A DNA stretch of 64,000 bases from the NCBI RefSeq assembly GCF_002878395.1, contig NC_061119.1:17550983-17614982 (forward strand), in the 5' to 3' direction. Both the position numbers and the translations under genes were made by a program. The DNA comes from Capsicum annuum. Lineage: Eukaryota > Streptophyta > Magnoliopsida > Solanales > Solanaceae. Shown here piece after piece: positions 59,428 through 64,000 of this stretch. Positions within the stretch are counted from its first letter, which is position 1. Every line of letters starts with the position of its first letter. The notes under the pieces are model-generated. The model searched no databases, was not told the DNA's origin, and worked only from the letters and a program-made list of their open reading frames with translations.

Positions 59428-61983
59428 TGTAACAACCTGAAATTTGATGAAATATGTAAAATTTATTATTTTGTGTGATTTAACTATTTTACCTATCTCC
59501 ATCATTGCTTTATGGCATTTTTTGGGTATGGGGGTGATTGACATAGTTTCAAATACATCTTGGTACCATTTGTGCGATATTGTGATTTTTGGAGGCTTTG
59601 AGAGCCTAATTTTGGACTTCTGTAATTATCTTTTGATCCATGCAACGAATAGCTAAATGGACTACGCCAATAGATCCAAAATATCAATTTTAGGGTAGTA
59701 ATATGATTGATGTGATTTTATGGCTTTTAAATCTCTTTCGACCCTTGGTTTGAAATTTGTGATTTTGGATTTTGGGAGTTGATGTTTTGAAAATAACATT
59801 TTTCAAAATTCTGATATCAACATTGTGTACGGAGCATCAAATTTAGTGTGATTACATAATTCATTTGAATATATCGGATTCTGATTGAATTTCGGGCACC
59901 CCACCAAAGTCTGTTTTGGACATAGAAAATCTGGTGTACTAGGTTGTTGGTGCGACCTGGATCACAAAGGGTAAAACTTATTTTAGGAATGTGTTTTATA
60001 CCTTATGCATCTGGTAACCTAGTATGAGTATAAATAGCCCCCTTTTGCCCAATTTTTGCTCATTTTTTATCTTGACTCTTGAGAGCTAAACTCTAAAATA
60101 GTGTGAAAGCTTAAAAGTGAAGCTTGTGGGTTCTTGAAAAGCTTGATTAACATTTATTTCTTGATTCTCTTATGGGTTTAAGGTGAGAATTCACCCTTTT
60201 CCTTATAAAATTTCTTGATTAATTGTTCAACCCACCCCCACCCCCAAACCTTAGTACTTGATTTAGCCCCAAATTCTAAACCTTTTCGCTTGAATAATAT
60301 TCTTAATCCTATAATTACTAGTTTTCTCCGATTTCATCTTCAAAACAACTTTGATTTTTTATTTTAAAATAGATATCAAAGGTTTTACCCAGTAAAGCTA
60401 AAAAATATTTTTTTATTTGAACCTCGTTTTGACTCGATTTGACATATATTTTAAACTGTAGATTTCTAAAGGTATATGGAACACGTTGTTTAAGTAAAGT
60501 TATGATTTTGCCCTCCTTTTTTAAAAATTTATTTTGGGAGTCAATTTTGATCCCGAATAAAAAGTTGGCAATATGGATATCATTAGCCTTTTTTGACGTA
60601 TAGATGTTGTATTTCTTGGTTTTAGTTGATTTCAGGACCGTTCTTGAGAAGTAGGGCTTTGTGGTTGAAGTGTTGCAGACCAATTTTAGCCTTCAACGTA
60701 GGTTATGGCTTAAATCTTTAGACTAGGATGGGTAGTTGATTCATACACAAAATGCATGTCAAGGGAATGAGAACTAATCATGAATATGTGATGTAATTAT
60801 TGATTTTGAGATAATATGTGATATGAGTGACCGTATGGGGTCCTATGTGATGTTGACAGCTTAAAATACCTGTGAATAATTTTATCATGTTGTTAAAATG
60901 ACTATTGTTGTACCACTGATGTATTGTGTCATATTCATACTTTATTGGCATATGAATCATGTGAAATTTTATAAATGGTGGAAATAATGAATGGATATTA
61001 GCTCAAGTGGTTGTGAAATATATCATTGTGGTCGGTTGTGGAAGTACATCATGTAGTTGGTTGTGAGAATATTCATTGTGATTGATTGTGTTCATTACAT
61101 CCTCATACCATACTCATTCATAAAAAAAAATGGTACCATCGTGGAAACATTTACGAAACACTGGCAACACCTTTTTGACAGAAAATGTGATATCTTATAA
61201 AATCCTCCCCGAAGAATATGTCAGGAAGGAGATATGGATATAGATATACATATGGAATATATATGGGTTGATGAACACCCTATGAATCCCACGTCGGGAG
61301 GCTTGCCTCCATGGGTGTATACGGAGGTTGTGCGACAACCTCATGCATTATCATCATCACCATCATCACCACCACCATCATCCTTATCTTACACATTACA
61401 CTTGTTTTATTGTGTTTATGTTGTAATCGAATTGCCATATTGACTTGTCATATATCTATTTGATCTTTCATTATTTGTACTTGACCATCTTGTATATACA
61501 TGTTCTCCCTTGTTTCTACTTGTACGTGATATGATGTATACTTGTGTTCTATCTTGTTATTATTGTTGCAAATATATGTGATATATTAGAACTGTTAGTG
61601 TACGCGGTGTGGGCTGCCATTGTGGGATATTTTTTCATTGCAGGTGACGTGCCTTTTATGTGTATTTTGTATGTTTTATTATTTATTTTGCTCGGTCGGT
61701 CTATGGTACCTACTAAGTACAAGTGGATCGTACTCACGCCTATTGCGCCCTTTCGGTGCAGGTCTTAGTATGAGTACGCCCTAGATTGGTTGAAGAGGAA
61801 AATATTTGATGCTTTCGAGGTAGTGGTTGACTTTTAGTTGTCTGGATTGGACAGAGTCTCTTTTGTATTTGGACATCTTATGTATTTTTTTTTATTCGAG
61901 TTGTACTAGATATGTTCTTATACCATTGACATCAGGTTTTTAGAGTTATGGTTGTATTATTGATTATATTATTTCAGCACTTA
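59428..61983 (+). mobile_element. LTR or solo LTR, plus strand, right end cut by a CACTA element
   Basis: Starts TGTAACAACCTGAAATTTG and has a strong TATA box (TATAAATA, 60029-60036) about 600 bp in. The later part (61690-61780) matches the style of other long LTRs here ('gtacctactaagtac', 'cctattgcgccctttcggtg'). No inner primer site, polypurine tract or second LTR is visible. A CAT/CAC microsatellite lies at about 61349-61382. Short frames inside (61234-61443, 61544-61768) are not genes. The expected terminal CA was not found before the CACTA end at 61984. Confidence 0.6.
60029..60036 (+). promoter_or_regulatory. TATA box of the plus-strand LTR
   Basis: TATAAATA in the context GAGTATAAATAGCCC, followed by a plausible leader. 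Confidence 0.55.
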
Positions 61984-62034
61984 CACTACTGAAAAAGGGC
62001 CAAAAAGCGATGGCCAGTTTCATTTTTTGGGCCA

Positions 62035-62530
62035 AAAGTGATGAAAAAGCGTCGCTTCATTTTGCGTCGCATAAAGGGTTGTTCTTTTTTAAAAACGATG
62101 GTCTGCGTAGCTTTTATCACGACGGACCATGTCACTTTTGAGATTTTTTTTTTTAGTTTTTTAAGAAAAAGCGACCCTGTGCGTCGTTTTTTATTCTTTA
62201 TGTGAGGAACACATGATGAACAAAAAACGAAAAACATCGTCACTTTATTGAAGAACAAAATAATTTTTTTCAGAAAAAGTGATACTGTGTGTCGTAATTT
62301 GAGAAAAATAAAATATTTTTTTTAGAAAAAACGACGTTGGTCGTCCCCTTTTGTTTCTCATAATGATTAAAAAATCGACGTTGGTCATCACTTTTTGTTC
62401 TTCATAATGAATACAAAGTGACATTGGTCATCCCTTTCTATTCTTCATAATGAATAAAAAATGACGTTGGTCGTTGCTTTTTGTTCTTCATAATGAATAA
62501 AAAAGAGACAGTCATCGTCGTTTTTTTTTA
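62035..62530. repeat. CACTA subterminal repeats
   Basis: Inverted and direct GCGTCGC/GCGAC motifs (62050-62190), then four tandem units of about 43-44 bp starting at 62332, 62376, 62419 and 62462. The consensus is CGACGTTGGTCGTC followed by CTTTTTGTTCTTCATAATGA and ATAAAAA. Such subterminal arrays bind the element's own TNPA-type protein in En/Spm; that role here is inference. Confidence 0.78.
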
Positions 62531-62535
62531 AATTA

Positions 62536-63754
62536 CTAATTTAAAAAGCGACGCAATAATTGTAGTAATTCATCTATGAATGGCTGGAGATATACATCGA
62601 TCAAACTTTTTGGATTGCGGGGAGCTGGAATAATACAACTTAGAAATATGTAGGGACTTGTCATGCACATTTCAGGTGGGAGATTACATGGAGTAATAAA
62701 TATAGGCCAACAAGAATAAGGTGTGCCAGAATAAGAGAATCGTGTGAAACATCTGCACACAACCCCAATCTAACATCTCTTGGTTCACTAGCAAAATCAG
62801 GATAAGTTCTATCGAAATGTTTCCAAGTCTCTCTATATGATTGATGAGACAAGACACCTAGTAGCCTTCTATTTTCATAGTGTCATTTCATGTGTGGGGC
62901 AGAATTCATTGAAGCATATAACCTCTTTATCCTAGGTATAAGAGGTAAATAGTGCATCACCTTAATAGAAACCATCTTCCCACTGGGAGTCATCTTATAA
63001 CGAGCATGTCCATAAAACTTATAATTTTCTAATTCGGTATCATTCTTATAGAACGACATACAACTATTTATACAACAATGGATTCTATTATATGAAAATC
63101 CCAACTTGGAAACTAATTTCTTTGCTTGATAAAAATTCTGAGGTATATTTAACTCTGGATTTACTAGTTCACTCAAAAGACCAACCATAGAGTCCATAGA
63201 AGCTTCAGAATCATTCTAATCAGATTTGAGACTCATTAATCTAACTGCAACAGATAAAGCAGAATGCAGACTCCCTTCACATAGTGGGTGACTAGCCTCT
63301 TCTAATTATTGATAAAAACCTCTTGCTTCTTTATTGGGATCTTCTTCAAAATTTTGTTTGGGTTTCATCCCATCCCCAATTCCACAAGCATCATTGACCA
63401 TTTCATGAATTCTATCATCATGTTGTACCCTATCATATTGCACCATATGTTAAACTCTAGCATGTTGTATCCTAGCATGTCAACCATGTACAAGTATGTC
63501 ATATTCATTCAGAGTTAACTAATTATAAAATATACTATTCAACCCATCTCTCTCTTTCCGTGATCGACCCACACAAAGTATCTTGGCTTGAATCCATTAC
63601 GATAGAGATGAGTCATAACTATATCTGGTTGGAAAAACTTCAAGCACCTACATGAACTACAAGGACACCTAACCACTCTATTTTTTTGATATAGATCGAG
63701 TGACATCGCATGATCAATAAAACCTCTGACACCATTAATATATTGGGTTTTCAA
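62536..63754 (-). pseudogene. CACTA TNP2-type transposase, N-terminal part, broken
   Basis: Read right to left. The transposase-associated zinc region (63754-63539) shows GVRGFIDHAMS, RCPCSSCRCLKF, HLYRNGFKPRYFVW and DHGKREMG. Stops and shifts follow, with IHEMVNDACG near 63410 and EARGFYQ then a stop near 63320. The TNP2 N-terminal part (63197-62883) has NIPQNFYQAKKLVSKLGFSY then NRIHCCINSCMSFYKND. Next, after another shift, come WKHFDRTYPDFASEPRDVRLGLCAD (in 62852-62750) and PYSCWPIFITPCNLPPEMCM then IIPAPRNPKSLIDVYLQPFIDEL (62760-62536). The catalytic C-terminal two-thirds are absent. The transposase would act at the CACTA ends. Confidence 0.88.
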
Positions 63755-64000
63755 CCACCAACATTTTCATAATCCCTATCATACATCCACAAACGATGAT
63801 CCATCTACAAAATATATATATTCAATAATATGCAAGTTTACATTAAAACATATAAAAATGAAGTCATTAGTTCACATTTCAAGTGACTACACTTAAATCA
63901 TTTTCAAGTAGCTAGGCTTAACCATTTTCAAGTCACAAGGTCACAATTTCAATTATCTACACTTAAGCATTTTTAAGTCATTAATTTCACAATTCAAGTA

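Larger units (their letters stand above)
61984..64000 (-). mobile_element. CACTA (En/Spm) transposon, left terminus and transposase part
   Basis: Begins CACTACTGAAAAAGGGCC, the CACTA-type terminus, followed by GCGAC/GTCGC-rich subterminal DNA and a degraded minus-strand TNP2-type transposase. The other terminus is beyond the window, so the 3-bp target duplication cannot be tested. The transposase is cut off after its N-terminal third, 550 bp from the terminus, which suggests a deletion derivative. Confidence 0.8.

Noticed and set aside
61544..61768. 74-residue hydrophobic frame resembling a membrane protein
   Set aside because: Lies in the LTR next to its conserved 'cctattgcgcc' region; hydrophobicity follows from T-rich DNA.

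Overview
This 64 kb window is plant nuclear DNA built almost entirely from transposable elements. I found no host protein gene, rRNA or tRNA gene. Long LTRs beginning TGTCACGACCC or TGTAACACCCC, a SINE core with 'CACAAGTGGGGTCTAGGGAGG'-type sequence, and Tork- and Sirevirus-type copia polyproteins suggest a Solanaceae genome. The density of long LTR elements fits a large, heterochromatin-rich genome (pepper, tobacco or potato type); the species itself is inference. Every coding region seen is a broken transposon gene.

Layout. 1-2.1 kb: a decayed minus-strand reading frame plus LTR-like DNA with a minus-strand TATA box. 2.1-2.96 kb: one copy of an unidentified dispersed repeat whose partner lies at 28.9-29.9 kb. 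3.34-13.69 kb: a non-coding minus-strand LTR element whose two LTRs each carry a 37-bp tandem array; its left LTR is split by a 2,967-bp solo LTR (3528-6494), which the intact right LTR proves as an empty site. 14.93-15.86 kb: a hAT-type non-autonomous element. 15.91-26.79 kb: a complete minus-strand LTR element (LTRs 15914-18300 and 24491-26794, TSD TCTAA, Met-type primer site, polypurine tract) with no coding capacity, carrying a related solo LTR at 20669-23094 (TSD TAACT). 26.8-35.1 kb: AT-rich DNA with MITEs, a SINE fragment, short tandem repeats and the second dispersed repeat copy.

35.13-58.04 kb is a three-deep nest. A minus-strand Tork-type Ty1/copia element (35128-58043) was entered by a plus-strand Sirevirus-like copia element (36313-52530, TSD TGGGT), whose integrase gene was in turn entered by an Athila-like Ty3/gypsy element that encodes only gag and protease (40027-46873, TSD ATATT/ATATC). 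The Sirevirus carries an extra, decayed third reading frame downstream of pol that resembles the 'putative plant transposon protein' family.

58.0-64.0 kb: unassigned DNA, a SINE fragment abutting an LTR (59428-61983), and the end of a CACTA (En/Spm) transposon at 61984 with subterminal repeats and a degraded minus-strand TNP2-type transposase that runs toward the right window edge.

The most unusual signal is not a gene. The LTRs of two unrelated elements (the 15.9-26.8 kb element and the Athila-like element) share a quasi-palindromic cassette built around GACGAC...GATAAGTCGTC, repeated every 83-93 bp. It could be an exchanged regulatory or structural module.
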